NCBI GenBank assembly: GCA_900660155.1 | Contig: CABFPE010000178.1 | Span: 615,976-679,975, forward strand | Direction of reading: 5' to 3' | Length of the DNA: 64,000 nt | From: Hofstenia miamia | Lineage: Eukaryota > Xenacoelomorpha > Acoela > Hofsteniidae | Shown here: positions 1-11,574 of the stretch, one piece after another | How the letters are laid out: each line of letters begins with the position of its first letter | How positions within the stretch are numbered: the stretch's first letter is position 1 | The notes under the pieces: model-generated | The model's database searches: none | Told to the model about the DNA's origin: nothing | What the model saw: the letters and a program-made list of their open reading frames with translations, nothing else | Program-made: the position numbers and the translations under genes

Positions 1-372
1 CATATCCTCATGAACATTTCTTCACACTGTTTAGAACGAATTAAATACCACAATTTCACATAAAAAGAGCAGTGAAAAATATCTTATAACAACAAAAATA
101 ACAACATATATTTAAATTCTTATGTACATATACATGAATTAAATTTATTAAATTTACAAACTTATTAAGTACATAAATAATGCAACTTTCTTCGTACGAG
201 ATTAGTCATCACAGAAAATGTTTGTTTCTTGGTTAAATTGTAAAAATGTAAATACTTTTCATATTTCAAACACAGGAATAATGTGTATCATAAGTTTTCA
301 CTTTAGCAAGGAAACAGATTTCATATAGATGAGTCCAAATCTCAGGATTTCCAATTTTTCTAATCGTCTTCT

Positions 373-446
373 CCACCAGTGGGTGACTGCGGGCGCTAGT
401 CGTAAAAAATATCACGTGTTTCCCACCAGCCGTCCACTGATGTTGG
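373..446. repeat. Degenerate copy of a CCACTGGTGG palindromic repeat
   Basis: This short GC-richer patch lies in very AT-rich DNA. It contains CCACCAGTGGG near 373 and CCCACCAGCCGTCCACTGATG near 422-442, which resemble the palindromic array at 10,964-11,110. An open frame on the minus strand across it spells H-Q-W-T-A-G-G, matching H-Q-W-S-T-G-G at the other array. That similarity comes from the repeat and not from a gene. The assignment is by eye and the copy is eroded. Nothing else was recognised in the first 800 bases. Confidence 0.35.
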
Positions 447-839
447 ACAATATCAGAATCTAGGGCAATATGTAGGGCAGTGTCCAGGAGCAAATAATCG
501 CAAAACACTCATACACAGTATCCCAAAATACTTAAAACATTTGATACTATAGCACAACGAAATAAAAAAACATCGTCTATGTAAATTCTGTATAGTTTAC
601 AATGCTACAATGGCTCGTTAAAACGTGAGGCTACTCTTTTTCTCAAAAATAATAAGCTCTGTCAAAAATTATATTGAAAAAAAATTGAAAAGTTACGTAA
701 AAAGGGACTTAGTGTGCATTCTTCGCTGATGGAGTGCTAGAAAATGCTTAAGCACCTCACCCAGAGAAATCTTGAAAACGTGACAGTTCATTGCTACAAA
801 ACGTATGTCGGAAAGTCAGTTTGTTCAAATAATTGTGCG

Positions 840-2300
840 CAGCCAATTGTGAATTCATCAAAGACCTGAGAATGATTACTTGGCCTTGCAGCTACTGTAG
901 GAAGCTTAGGCAATTTAAAAAAAATTTCTTGTATATTAGGAAAGAATACATCATCATGAAGAAATGCTTGTGTGGCGCAATGCAGTTGCTTTTGCTAAAT
1001 CCCAATCCTCGTACAATACTGCATTATATATTTGATGTCACATCTTATTGAGTGTTGAGATAATTCATGGATACAATTTCTTGATTGTATCAAATGCATG
1101 ATAACGCATAAACCAACAAGTTTTACACAAGGGCATGACCACGCGATAGTTTGCATTTAGAGTGAAAAATTAAGATTGAAGTTATGCTGTTCTTCTTTAT
1201 TTATACAACTTTAACTATAGTGATAACAATGCAATAACGGAAAATAATAGTAAAAATTAGTAAAAAGTGAATTTATTATAAGTAACAGGACCATTGAAAT
1301 TCCGTTACCATGTAGAACCATGTATTTTCTTAATTTTAATAGAAATAATATTTCAACTATGCCAATATTTGGTAATAAAATAATATGCTAACCCTGAATG
1401 AATATAACATTTATCATATAGGCATTTAATAGAGGAACAGTATGATGTATGCTATGATGAAAATGGTATATACTTGTAAAACTGATTTTAACTTTATGAA
1501 ATTCAGTTACCTACTAGTTTTGTGTTCATAGATTAAAGAAAACTGAATTTCTACAATTCAGACAGCATCCCTGATAATCAGCAAACGGGGCGAGTTTTTG
1601 AATTTCTGCCTGTGCTCCTTTGTTGTCATATTATACAACTGTGTATGCAGAATTCTTTTTGTGATAGACTGTCCCGTTAGGATCAATGTTCAAGATCATT
1701 TAAAGCAAGGAGCACCTTACATATAAGGTTTAGTGTTATGATCTGATTTACTCGGAAATTCTAAGAATTGAAGGTAAACAGAAAGTATTTCTCTGCCATG
1801 AACTGCCATTTCATCAGCAATAATAGAGAAGTGAGGGCATCGTTTCAAACAATCCCGAAAATGATCACTTACTATATCAGAAGCAACAGTCTTACTAGTG
1901 TAAAGACATCTCTTTTTTTCTGCGAGTTGTCTAACAGAGCAATAGAATTACCTTTAGTAATATAATCACATTTCCCAAAATCAATTTGTCTTCACAATGT
2001 CCTTGGAAGGCGACGAATTGTTGTTTTGCACAATAGTAGGTAGCACTTGCTTATTGCACTTATAATTCTAATTAGCTAAACATCCCATTTCCATATCAAT
2101 TCTCCTAGTGGTAGGTTCAAATTGATCTTTGAGTAGTGAGGCACAATCCATAGTCAAGCTGATACTTATGAATGAATGAAACTTTAGCACTTGATAAGCT
2201 TTATTGTAGTTGAAGGGAATTTTCACAAATATACTAAGATTCTTGCATTCACGTTCGTTCAGAAAAGCACACAAGGGAAACAAAATCCACCGCAGTGCAT
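840..2300 (-). pseudogene. Decayed hAT transposase remnant (hAT-1)
   Basis: Minus-strand frames, broken by stops and shifts, carry pieces typical of the zinc-finger MYM/DUF4371 class of hAT transposases. Around 2,250-2,290 a piece reads F-P-C-V-L-F, followed by a stretch resembling the F-N-Y-N-K-A-Y-Q-V-L-K-F-H-S region. Around 1,800-1,850 the frame reads F-S-I-I-A-D-E-M, which matches the block holding the first catalytic Asp (usually A-D-E-x-T). A segment near 950-1,000 reads F-P-N-I-Q-E-I-F and could be the start of the C-terminal dimerisation block, but this is weak. No terminal repeats or target duplication were identified. It is an inactive relic of a cut-and-paste DNA transposon. The hAT assignment is fairly secure from the two N-terminal blocks, and the limits are approximate. 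Confidence 0.6.
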
Positions 2301-2569
2301 TTCGCTGTCACTGCAAGCAAGTCATTTGTAGTCACTTAGCCAACTGTGTTGAAATGGAATCATCTTGTTTTTCGTAATTTTTTGCAAAAACGAGATTATG
2401 AAATGCAGTCTCGTGTAGGTCACAAACAGTTGTTAATGTAAACCACCTTTTCTTTGTCAGGTAGTGAAGTCCTATTAACAATTTCCGATGTGTAAACAAC
2501 ACAATGATCAGAATGATTGGAAACTGAAGGGGCTCATCAACAAAACCAAGAATGGGACTCATAGTTACT

Positions 2570-4749
2570 GCAGTAATATTAACTGAAGTTGAAATTTTTT
2601 ACATCACTGTGGATGATATTGCAGCAAAAGAGGAGGATAAAGCAGGTTGAGCTTCGTAATTACTGAGTTCTTAGGCTTAAAATTCAAGCTTTACTGGAAG
2701 GCTAGTCAAAATACCAATCAATGTACCTAAAGTAGGTATAATGTTGTTAGAACGTACTAACAAAAATATGCTAAAGTTAAAATGTTCTACTACAAAAATG
2801 TTAACTTAAACAACACATGAGTTTTAAAAATTTTCATGCAAAAATCATATCAATATTACGTTAAAGTTTTATGAGGTAAAATATCATGCAGGTCTAAAAA
2901 CGTCAAAATTAAATTAATTAATAACATAATCAATGATACTGACTATTTGAAAGAACTTTTTAAACATCTCTCGAGAACTAAACTGAATCCATTATTACGA
3001 CATTCTTACCTTGTCTTACTGCTGTGTGAGAACTACTATCATTTTCCACTCAATGAAATTGAGTAAATCTTGGGAAAACTATTTGTAAATGTTCAACATT
3101 GAAAATCTTCAGATAAAAAGTAACCTGATTGAAATTTTAAAGTAAAATACTAAAGTTGAAACATGCGTTATTTGTTATTTTCTAGACGTTGAGTCATGCT
3201 TGAATAAAATGTACAATCAATATATCAGTAAAATGATTTTAAATGTAAGAGATGCTACGTTTCCCATTTTTTTTAATAATTAGATGTCATACGATGTTAA
3301 ATAGTAAAGATAAAAATTAATGTTATTTCGTATATTTTAATAATTTATCGGCAAACATTGTATAAAAACTGCTGTGTTTATTAATAATATCAATTGAAAT
3401 TTTACTAATTTAAAAATACTAATTCTACTAAAATTATGCTGTAAAATATCACTAAAATGAAAAAAATGAGGTAACGGTAGACCTGAGTGCGCCACTGGAT
3501 GGGAGGTGGCTATCCACCCTGTATGAACCCCTAATTCCACTCCTGAATATTATATTATATACCGCAATTCATAATTTGTTTTAATTTGTTTAAGTTAAGA
3601 GCACAGCTGGGAATGTGTACAGCATGTTATCCTAAAGATGGTGCAAACCATTGCATTTATTATACATTGCTTGTAATAACAAGAGCTGGCATACTAGATT
3701 ACGTTATCAAATACTGAGAGGTAATTAATTTTATGTGTTATGAAAATTTAATTTGAGAGGGCATAGTTATGAATCACTATATTTAACCTTTGTTCACTTG
3801 AAGGCAGATCTATCCAGTAATGTCATTAATAGGCTGTTGTCGCACCATTAATGGGCTATAGAAAACTGATAAACAATTCTTCTTGAAAATCTAAATCAAA
3901 CTTTAATGCAAAGCATATATTATACACAAGAATATAATAATTACTTTGCAAAATTGTGGAATTTTAAGATTTTCAGAACTTTTCATTTTGTTGGCTATGA
4001 TTGGCAAATGATTGCGATTCTTGGCCATTAATCCCATTAATGAACCATTGGTTATTGGGCAATGCAATAGAAATGATGTTGTAGCAATATGGTGCTCCAG
4101 CCCGCAATGCTATAGGCGTGGGATAATGGTTAAATGAACCATGTGGCAAAACGTGAATTGGCCGTCAAAGTTTCTTAGTCTATATTACTTCTTCTTGTGG
4201 GTTTTTTAAGGATCGTGAAAATGAAAACCTGAAGTAGTATCAAATAATAGAAAAAACAATCACAATGTTGATTTCAGTAATCATCACCAATGTTTGTCAA
4301 ATGGCAATGCCTAGTAGTTGACGTTGAAAGCAATGAGCTTGACTGAGGTCACTTCTTAAAATTTTTCATTTCTTTTTTGTTATTGTTAAATAGATTCTTA
4401 ATTAGTCATATTATGCACTTGTATTTATCTTTGTATTGATTTTCTTAGAATCTGAAACCTGGCATTTTATTCCATTAACCTGAAGATAAAATTGAACATT
4501 ATGTACCCATCACCCTGAATATACAGTATATTGCAAAATCGACTCAATAGCAATTAGATCTTTGAGTTACGTTTGTCTCAGATTGGTTATTTAATTAGAA
4601 TTTAATGTGATATAGTTTTATTATTTAATTTTGTAATTCCAATGAGTGTGATGCTTATTTTCATATTTTCCTGGTTCTGTATAAATAGGGCAATCATGTA
4701 CGCACTAGCAGAATAAATATTTATCTTTTGCTTATTTCTTGGTTGCTTT
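2570..4749. other. AT-rich non-coding stretch with one hAT-like terminus
   Basis: No coding region is supported. Open frames are short and lack any family resemblance. At about 3,485-3,530 a GC-richer patch, read on the minus strand, ends in CAGTGGCGCACTCAGG. This resembles the termini of hAT-type MITEs such as the one at 29,321-29,557, but no partner end was found. Between 3,800 and 4,060 the motif CCATTAATGG or close variants recurs a few times without a clear period. Confidence 0.4.
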
Positions 4750-5123
4750 CCCAATAAACAATATATTGTTTAGAAGGCGTCTTATAATACCTTTTAAATT
4801 GTTTGGGGTTTGTTTAGACGAAATCTAGAAGACATTTAGAAATAGCATCTATGCCAGGTGCAGAAGACGAGGTTCAAACATTTAGAATTTGTTTAGACGA
4901 CTTTTAGAAGACGTCTAGAAGAGGTATAGAAGACGTCTAAAAGACGTTTAGAAGACATTTAGAAGATGTTTTATAACATCATTTGGTGGGCACTGGATGT
5001 CATTCAGCAACATTTAGTACCAGTAATGTTGTTATATATGACGCTTAGAAGACATACCCTAAGACGTTTACAACGTGTTATAACACTATAAGACGGATAC
5101 AAAACGTTTTATTGTTTATTGGG
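4750..5123. mobile_element. MITE with CCCAATAAACAAT ends and internal iterons
   Basis: A 374-bp unit begins CCCAATAAACAAT (4,750-4,762) and ends with its exact inverted copy ATTGTTTATTGGG (5,111-5,123). It has no coding capacity. The interior is built from degenerate repeats of TTTAGAAGACG(T), at least eight recognisable between 4,770 and 5,080, some in the palindromic form AGACGTCT. A clear target duplication was not seen, so the superfamily is open. The architecture resembles the larger element at 17,833-18,639, which also has CCCA-type ends and repeated internal motifs. Confidence 0.7.
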
Positions 5124-5788
5124 TTATCTCAAATGCAAATTATTAAGATGATAGCAGATAACTAAATGCGAGGGAGTTGAGGATTTCTGCTGTCAGTACA
5201 TACGCAATTTGTTGACAGCAGTTTAGTATTCCTTGGTTCCCTCTCTAGACTGAAAGATCTGTTAGGCAAATTTTGATGGCTTTATCTTTTGCTGAGACTA
5301 GAAGCCTTAAGATTCAGGTCGACCTAGATCACTTCAGTGTATACTGTCAACTGTGCTTGTATTGAATACCTTGATGGCCATCTATTGGTCATTACACTCA
5401 GAGGTGGATCTAGGGGGGCTGATATGCTGCAGCCATCTCTTCTTCTAAGTTCTTCACAATATTATTATAAAACATTTATTTGCTTTAATTTACGAATTAA
5501 AAAAATAAAATGAAAATCTTACTTATATAAAACTAAAATCCCCTGATTTTACATGTTGTGATTATTTAAATATTACAAAAGTATCATTCTAGCAAATCAT
5601 CCATACTCTAGGCTCATATAAGTAGGATTTATGTATTGTTCACATTGACTGAAACACAATTAGTATCATTACTTTAAACTCAAATAATATTGAAATTGTT
5701 TAATCTTTTTCAAATACCACACTTAAAGAAATGAAAGGCAGCTTGTTTCTATATAGAAATTTTAAAAATTTCCTAAAATCCTGTACAT

Positions 5789-5791
<3 letters not shown>

Positions 5792-5820
<29 letters not shown>
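5792..5820. repeat. (AT)n microsatellite
   Basis: An uninterrupted run of alternating A and T, about 14 dinucleotide units. Confidence 0.95.
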
Positions 5821-5822
<2 letters not shown>

Positions 5823-6838
5823 ACGCCAACTAAAGACCTACTAAACAATTTTATATAACATGCTCATATTTAGGGGAAAAAATTTTGTTTCGTAATTTTT
5901 TATTTAAACTTGGAAACTGCTCGTGCTATGCATGGAGATTTCAATGGGTTGTACTAGAAATTTAATACATTAATAAACTTTAAACAAACCATATGTTGTG
6001 TTTTTAATATTTTAGGAATGAAATAAGGAATAAATGTGATTATCATACATTTGTAAATTGATTATTTTTCACAATTTTAGCATATGACACTCCTTAATTA
6101 ACTATTTAATATTATAATCATATTCAAAGCATGGTAACACCTAATGCAAAAGAGTGTATAAAATCGCAATAAATCGGGTCCATTATTGTAGGTGTATAGA
6201 TTATTTTATCTGCATTCACTCAAACTTTTTAATCGGACATCTTATTGCTAAGTTCTACATAAAATAACAATGAATCACAACAATTAGAAAATATTAAAAA
6301 CAAAAACTCATTAAATTACATATTAGAACTGGTTAGGGGGAAAAACATTGTGCAAATTTTTTTAAAATCAAGTTTTTTCATGATTTTGCTATTTGCATAG
6401 TATCTAATTGCTAGATAACTTTCTAAATATAACTTCTAACTCTATACTTAGCATCAATAATGCTAAAACATCGCATTTGCACAAAATATCATTAATGAAT
6501 ATACTTTAAATCCGTTTTTCTCTTATTTCATGTTTTGTCAGATACAAAAAAATTGCTCTGAAGTAGCCTCTTGAATTTTGGATATTTTTCAAAGATATTC
6601 CAACTTTCTTAACACTGGAAACACCTTTTTGTCTGCTTCATTCTTCATTCAGAAAAACACTAGCTGCTAAATATACTTCCAATTATGTTGATAACCTCAT
6701 TAAATTAGCTATTAGTAGACATTTTATTTCTATTCTATAATTTCCGCAATTGAAACAGCATTTGTAAATTTATTCTCAATGAGTCAACGCAGTTCTCGTG
6801 TTAAAATACATTGATAAGAAATTTATTGTTGTATTTCT

Positions 6839-6912
6839 TGCAAAGATCTTGAACGCTTCCTAAAGATCTTGATAAGGAATTTTTTTCTTTGCTCTCCTCC
6901 AAAGATCTTGAA
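6839..6912. repeat. Three AAAGATCTTGA repeats
   Basis: The 11-mer AAAGATCTTGA occurs three times within about 75 bp, each followed by a different A/T-rich tail. The core contains the palindrome AAGATCTT. Spacing is irregular, and the function, if any, is unknown. Confidence 0.6.
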
Positions 6913-7797
6913 TGTTTCTTTAAAAAAATATTAGTTTTCAAACACATTATCAGGTAAATAAATTTTCCACAGCATGCATAATGTATTGTAACTTACAAGT
7001 GTTTGTTAATATTTTAAATATAGTGAAGTATTGCAATACATGTTAGGCCAATAAAAGCATCTTGTAATCTCTAAGACTCAAAACATTCACGTTGTACTTA
7101 TTAAATAGTTTGAAAATCATGTAAATCGGACTAAGAATGAATAATATGTTAATAAATAAAATAGTTTATTTAAATCAAAATCATGTTGAAAACATGCCAT
7201 TAAGGGGAGTGTTATGACCTCCGAGACTACCTTTTCTGGATCCACCGCTGATTTACATACATGTGTTTACTTAAAATAAAATCGAAAAATGGTATAATTT
7301 TTAAAGAATCCGATAGAGAGTGATGGAGTTAAAGACATGTTAGTAAACTCAAATTCATTTGCATGACTTTCTCTAAAATTCCCGCAATTTTGTAAATTCT
7401 AATAAGGTTGTTAAAAAATTTTAATTTCCCTGCGCATACAGTGTAGTATTAAACATAAATCTTGCATTACCCCAGGATGTTTAATCACAACAAATAATTG
7501 TAAACAGTGGCTTATTTAGAGGGGGCATGCGGTGATATAAGCCTTCTGCGTTTCAGCGTTGATTTTTTAATAAACGAATATTTCATGAAAAGCACTTAAA
7601 AATTTAAGAACTAAGGTCTCAAAATGCACACTAACGAGCAATTTTTGCAACATTTTGACTGTTTATGGAGAGATTTTCCATGTTATTGAACTCTAAACTT
7701 GACGTTTAGCAGTTATGAAATTCTGCATTATTGAATAATTTTAATGTTACACTGACCATAACGCTCAAATGTAAGTTATTTGAACATTTGTTTTGCG

Positions 7798-7866
7798 TCA
7801 CATTTGTTATTAACTAATTAAGTAATTATTTTAAATAATTATTCAATTAGTTAATAATAAATGTGA
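7798..7866. repeat. Long AT-rich palindrome (hairpin)
   Basis: The arms TCACATTTGTTATTAACTAA and TTAGTTAATAATAAATGTGA flank a centre that is itself mostly self-complementary (AATTATTTTAAATAATT). The whole 69 bp can form an almost continuous hairpin. It may be a tiny foldback element, though no target duplication was seen. Confidence 0.75.
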
Positions 7867-9147
7867 CTAACCTGAAGCTCAAACTACTATTATGATTTAA
7901 AACCAAAGAGGAAGGATTTTTTTAAATGGTAATTACATTCAATTTGAAATCAAATACAAGTGTTCTAAATATCTGCATTAAACGTTGGCACTGTAAAGTT
8001 AAAAATGAAAATGTGATAAAAATGCATAAGTGAAATAATGCTTATTCATTACATATATGTTAAGGAAATTTATTTATTAATGGAAGTAAATACTCTAAAC
8101 TTCATATGTTTTACTTGTTTAAACTTGCTTCCGTTTTAAAGTACTTGTACCAAGGATTTCCTTTAAAGTTGTGTAAACTATCTTGAAAGAAAAAAATCCA
8201 ATTTTTACAGCAGCAATTTACTTTAAAGTTAAGTAGTGTAAATTACTTTTTTGCAAAGAAGATCTGTAAATTACTGTAAATAAATGAATAAGAGAAGTAT
8301 AGTTCCTTTTAGAGATGTGTGCGTTATGCATTTTTTCTAAAATTTACAGGCACCGCAGCATCATTTTGCTACAGTAAAGTCCATATTTATGAGCTTTTCA
8401 ACTAAAGTTTTAATGTTCAACATATTTTTCATCAAAATTAAAATTTCTATTAATATTTAAAATAATATTTTCTCAAAATAGTTAACATTAATTTGTCCTC
8501 GAATTCAAAGTACTTTCTTCGACTCACTGTGTCACCACATGTTTTGTCATCGTGGTATACCGCAATGACCTTTTCCTAACCCCTACCTCACCGCGCACAT
8601 CTCTATTTCCTTTTAATCTCTATAAATTTTGCTGAATAAAACGCACTGCAATCTTTGAAATCAAAATAAATTCGTTAAAAATGTAACAGGATCTGTTCAG
8701 GAAGTTGTATATTTTATTAGAACATGATTATTTGCCATTCAAATGTATTAAATTATTTAATTGAGCGGAAACAGCTCTAAACATTAGTTGTTCCTTAAAC
8801 ATGAAAAATGTATTCAAGCAGGCTATCTCCAGTAATTTTTCTAGCAACCACACTTTAGACCAATATTGTCATCAATAGTCAGACATATAATTTAAGAAAA
8901 TGGTTAAACCACCTTTTTTCAAAGGACATTGAAGAATTTTTATGAATCGCAAAAGAGATAAAAAAAATATTTAGTAAGCTTTGATGTAAAGAGTCTTTTA
9001 CAAACATTCCAGTAAAAATTACTATAAAGCACATCCTAAGAGTCAAAGCAAATTTATTGCTTAAATGCATGTAAAAACTATAAACTAACACATGACAAAA
9101 ATATTTACAAAACTAATTAAATATGCAATATTAATTAAAGAGCAGTT

Positions 9148-9378
9148 TTAAAAGTAATTTGACCATGCGTTGAGTTTATTATCTATGCCCAATAATGTTT
9201 GCCTACTTAATCGAAAGTGTTTAATTTTTTTCTTGAAGCGTTTATAGTTTTTCTCACATTTTATATCAATACTTAAATCATTCCAAGAGATTGAACACTT
9301 AAAAGAAAATGAATCTTGACGATTATTGATTATTTCCAATTTTTCCGAATTTAAAATTGAGTTTACCCACATTTTCAA
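9148..9378 (-). pseudogene. LINE A ORF2 C-terminal block
   Basis: The 76 codons include N-N-R-Q-D-S-F-S-F, then W-N-D-L, then a Lys-rich stretch, ending L-L-G-I-D-N-K-L-N-A-W-S-N-Y-F. The same block recurs at 27,160-27,360 (LINE B) and at 46,840-47,040 (LINE C, more diverged). It corresponds to the region after the reverse transcriptase in CR1/L2-like ORF2. The initiating Met shown by the frame is not a real start, because the frame is continuous with linker sequence across a deletion. Confidence 0.75.
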
Positions 9379-9459
9379 AATTTTTGTTTAAAATGTTTGC
9401 GATATCCTTCTTATTCTTGTACATCTTATTATCATGTTTGATTCCTTCAATGCTTATAT

Positions 9460-10371
9460 TTAGCCCCTTAGTTTTACCAATGCTTTTATTAGAAAATTCC
9501 ATTTTTGGTTAGATTTCTTTAGGCGTTTGAAATAATCCTTTAACTTACATTCATAATTAAATTTGCGTCTCTTCTTGATTAATTGCTTAGCGTGTTCATT
9601 ATTAGTCCAATTAAGATTGATGGGAGCCGATTTCGCAAGTTCAAAGAGTTTATTTTTCTTAATTACCAGGTCCTTAATCAAGTCGGAATCACGGGGTTCG
9701 TTAATCACTGGCCTTAATTTAGTGCTAATTAACTTTGTTCGCAGCGGTGCTACTTTGTTTGACGCTTTGGTGATTTCACAAGTGATGAATTTTAACATAC
9801 TATCGGCATCATTAAATGTGTATGTTATATCAAAGGATATGTTCTTCAAGAGGTGTATAAATTTTTGCTCATTAAAGTTGCTAAAATCCCTAGAATAAAT
9901 AACTTTCCTATTTTTTGTCCTGAACTTATGGTTACTAACATAAACGCAAAGATTGTGATCACTAAATGATTCAAACATATAAGTTTTATATTTATTACAA
10001 CTATCGGATAGAAAATAATCAATTAAATTAGAAAATCTAGTTGGGTTGGTTTTATTAATAGTTTGAAAAGCAAAAATATCACAAATATGATCAATTCTCT
10101 TTGATTCAACAGAATTTAAATAATTAGAATTAAAGTCTCCAAGGACACTAATAAACTTATTTTCAAGAATTGCATATTCTATTTCTTCAATTTTGTGGTT
10201 ACAAAATTCAGAAATATAATTTTTATTTGGATTGTAGCAAATGTTTATGAGTTCGTTGTTGCAAGAATTTGAAAAAGATTTTAGTTCAATCCACATACTT
10301 TCGGAATTCTCATGTTTAATTTCTAAATCATTCCTACGTTTTGATTTTAAGGATTTTGGAATAAGTGTCAT
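9460..10371 (-). pseudogene. LINE A endonuclease (EEP) domain and linker
   Basis: A 303-codon open frame covers the C-terminal two thirds of an apurinic-type endonuclease. It carries G-D-F-N at residues 78-81, N-P-T-R at 109-112, L-I-D-Y-F at 116-120 and the catalytic S-D-H at 137-139. A basic linker follows that normally leads to the reverse transcriptase. The domain nicks target DNA for target-primed reverse transcription. The frame begins inside the domain: upstream codons (Y-L-N, T-E-T-W-L, R-G-G) are present to about 10,600 but contain stops, including one just before the Met used here. The retained S-D-H contrasts with LINE C, where the Asp is replaced. Confidence 0.85.
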
Positions 10372-10629
10372 TAATCCCCACCACGTTCAGATCGATTTTT
10401 GAAATGAATATCATAAGTATTACAGTCTGGATTATATAAGAATGGTAAATTTTCAGAATCTTTTAACCATGTTTCAGTAAATACATATATAGCACTATTT
10501 CCAATTTTGCTGACCATTTGAATAAATTCATTGCAATTTGCACTTAAGACTTCTTCAATTTAGGTAAATAATTTTAAAAATTTTCCTTAAATTATTTAAT
10601 ACATCTTGTATTTTATTTTCGGAAATTGT

Positions 10630-10656
10630 TGGCCCTGGGTTACTTTCAATGTCTCC
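10630..10656 (-). other. 2A-like ribosome-skipping motif in LINE A
   Basis: The minus strand encodes G-D-I-E-S-N-P-G-P, which fits the 2A consensus D-x-E-x-N-P-G-P. It is preceded by a hydrophobic F-R-I-I-I-S. Endonuclease-leading sequence (T-I-S-E-N-K) follows in frame. In known 2A peptides the ribosome skips the Gly-Pro bond, separating the upstream leader from the downstream protein. The surrounding copy is dead, so this records an ancestral feature. Confidence 0.85.
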
Positions 10657-10963
10657 AGAAATAATTATTCGAAATTTTAAGAAAGATTATAAATGATTAC
10701 TTAATTAATTATAGAACTTCATAGCATAATAATTTGTTATTTTCGAAGGATGATAGCTGAATTTTTTAAGGGATTCATGTAGCGGTATAGCAAACTGCCC
10801 TTTAATTAATATAGTGACAATAATTATAATATAATAAAAACTGCACCTGAATAAGTTCATTGATCTTAGATTAGAGAGTTAGATTGAGTGATATAGCGTT
10901 GTGGCGTAGAAAGAAGGTGATGGCGGGTACGTAAGTGATTTGATGCAACACTTGCCCATGTAG

Positions 10964-11110
10964 CCACCACCAGTGGTCCACTGGTGGGGAATGAGTGGCA
11001 TGGGCGGCCACCAGTTTCCACTAGTGGACCACTGGTGGATAAGTAGTGGCAGTAGTAGCAATTTCAGCCACTCATAGCCACCAGTGGACCACTGGTGGAC
11101 CACTAGTGAC
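10964..11110. repeat. Array of CCACCAGTGG / CCACTGGTGG palindromes
   Basis: Three perfect or near-perfect palindromes lie at 10,967-10,987, 11,018-11,038 and 11,078-11,098, each of the form CCACCAGTGG-N-CCACTGGTGG. An extra half site, CCACTAGTG, follows the last one. The block is far more GC-rich than its surroundings. A minus-strand frame across it reads repeated H-Q-W-S-T-G-G, which is a by-product of the repeat. It may be the core of a foldback element. Confidence 0.85.
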
Positions 11111-11574
11111 ATCTGATTTACTCTTAATCATAAATAATATATGAGCTAATGCTTGCAACTAAAATATTATTCATTATTATGCTCTCTTAGATCTCATAAG
11201 CATATAAAATTCATTGTGAAGAGCATTTTTGCAATTTTCTGTTTGCAAAAAATTATAAGATATATAGGCAGAATGAAATTTCAAAATAATTTATTCACGA
11301 TTATTCGTAGACCTTGAAATCAATGTCTACATGAGTACCTAAAATTGGGCAAAATACATTTTTAATTTTTTAAAAAAATAATGTTTAAAAATTGCAATTT
11401 TTTCGGAAATTGAAAATTAAATCTAAATTGGGCATTTTTGTGTGCTTGTTGTTATTGGTTATAATAAAAAATTCAGTATTCTTACCATTGTAAATCTTAA
11501 ATCAATGTAAATTGTGAGCTTGCTAGTATTTCCTTCAAGCCTTTGTTGGGTTTTGTTAGTTTAAACTGCAATAT

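Larger units (their letters stand above)
5124..8870. other. AT-rich non-coding region
   Basis: No gene is supported in this 3.7-kb stretch. It holds an (AT)n microsatellite, three AAAGATCTTGA repeats and one long near-perfect palindrome, each listed separately. Confidence 0.5.
9039..10690 (-). mobile_element. LINE A: CR1/L2-type non-LTR retrotransposon lacking its RT
   Basis: In minus-strand order this copy has a 2A-like motif (10,656-10,630), the endonuclease N-terminus with stops, the endonuclease C-terminal part and linker (10,371-9,380), the ORF2 C-terminus (9,378-9,148), and a 3' tail ending in a small hairpin plus TTTGACTCTTA near 9,039-9,061. The linker reads on in another frame to F-E-N-V-G-K-L-N-F. 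It then joins within a few tens of bases to the C-terminal block, so the reverse transcriptase domain is entirely missing. LINEs B, C and D share the same blocks, placing them in one family. The CR1/L2-group assignment rests on domain order and the 3' structure, and is an inference. Confidence 0.85.

Noticed and set aside
266-508. 80-codon minus-strand frame as a gene
   Set aside because: Its only notable peptide, H-Q-W-T-A-G-G, comes from a palindromic DNA repeat that also gives H-Q-W-S-T-G-G in the array at 10,964-11,110.
5792-5820. CRISPR-like or regulatory array
   Set aside because: The repeats here and elsewhere are simple microsatellites or short tandem duplications. Spacer-repeat structure is absent and the DNA is eukaryotic.
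9563-9898. Plus-strand 111-codon frame
   Set aside because: It is antisense to the LINE A endonuclease linker and has no family signal.
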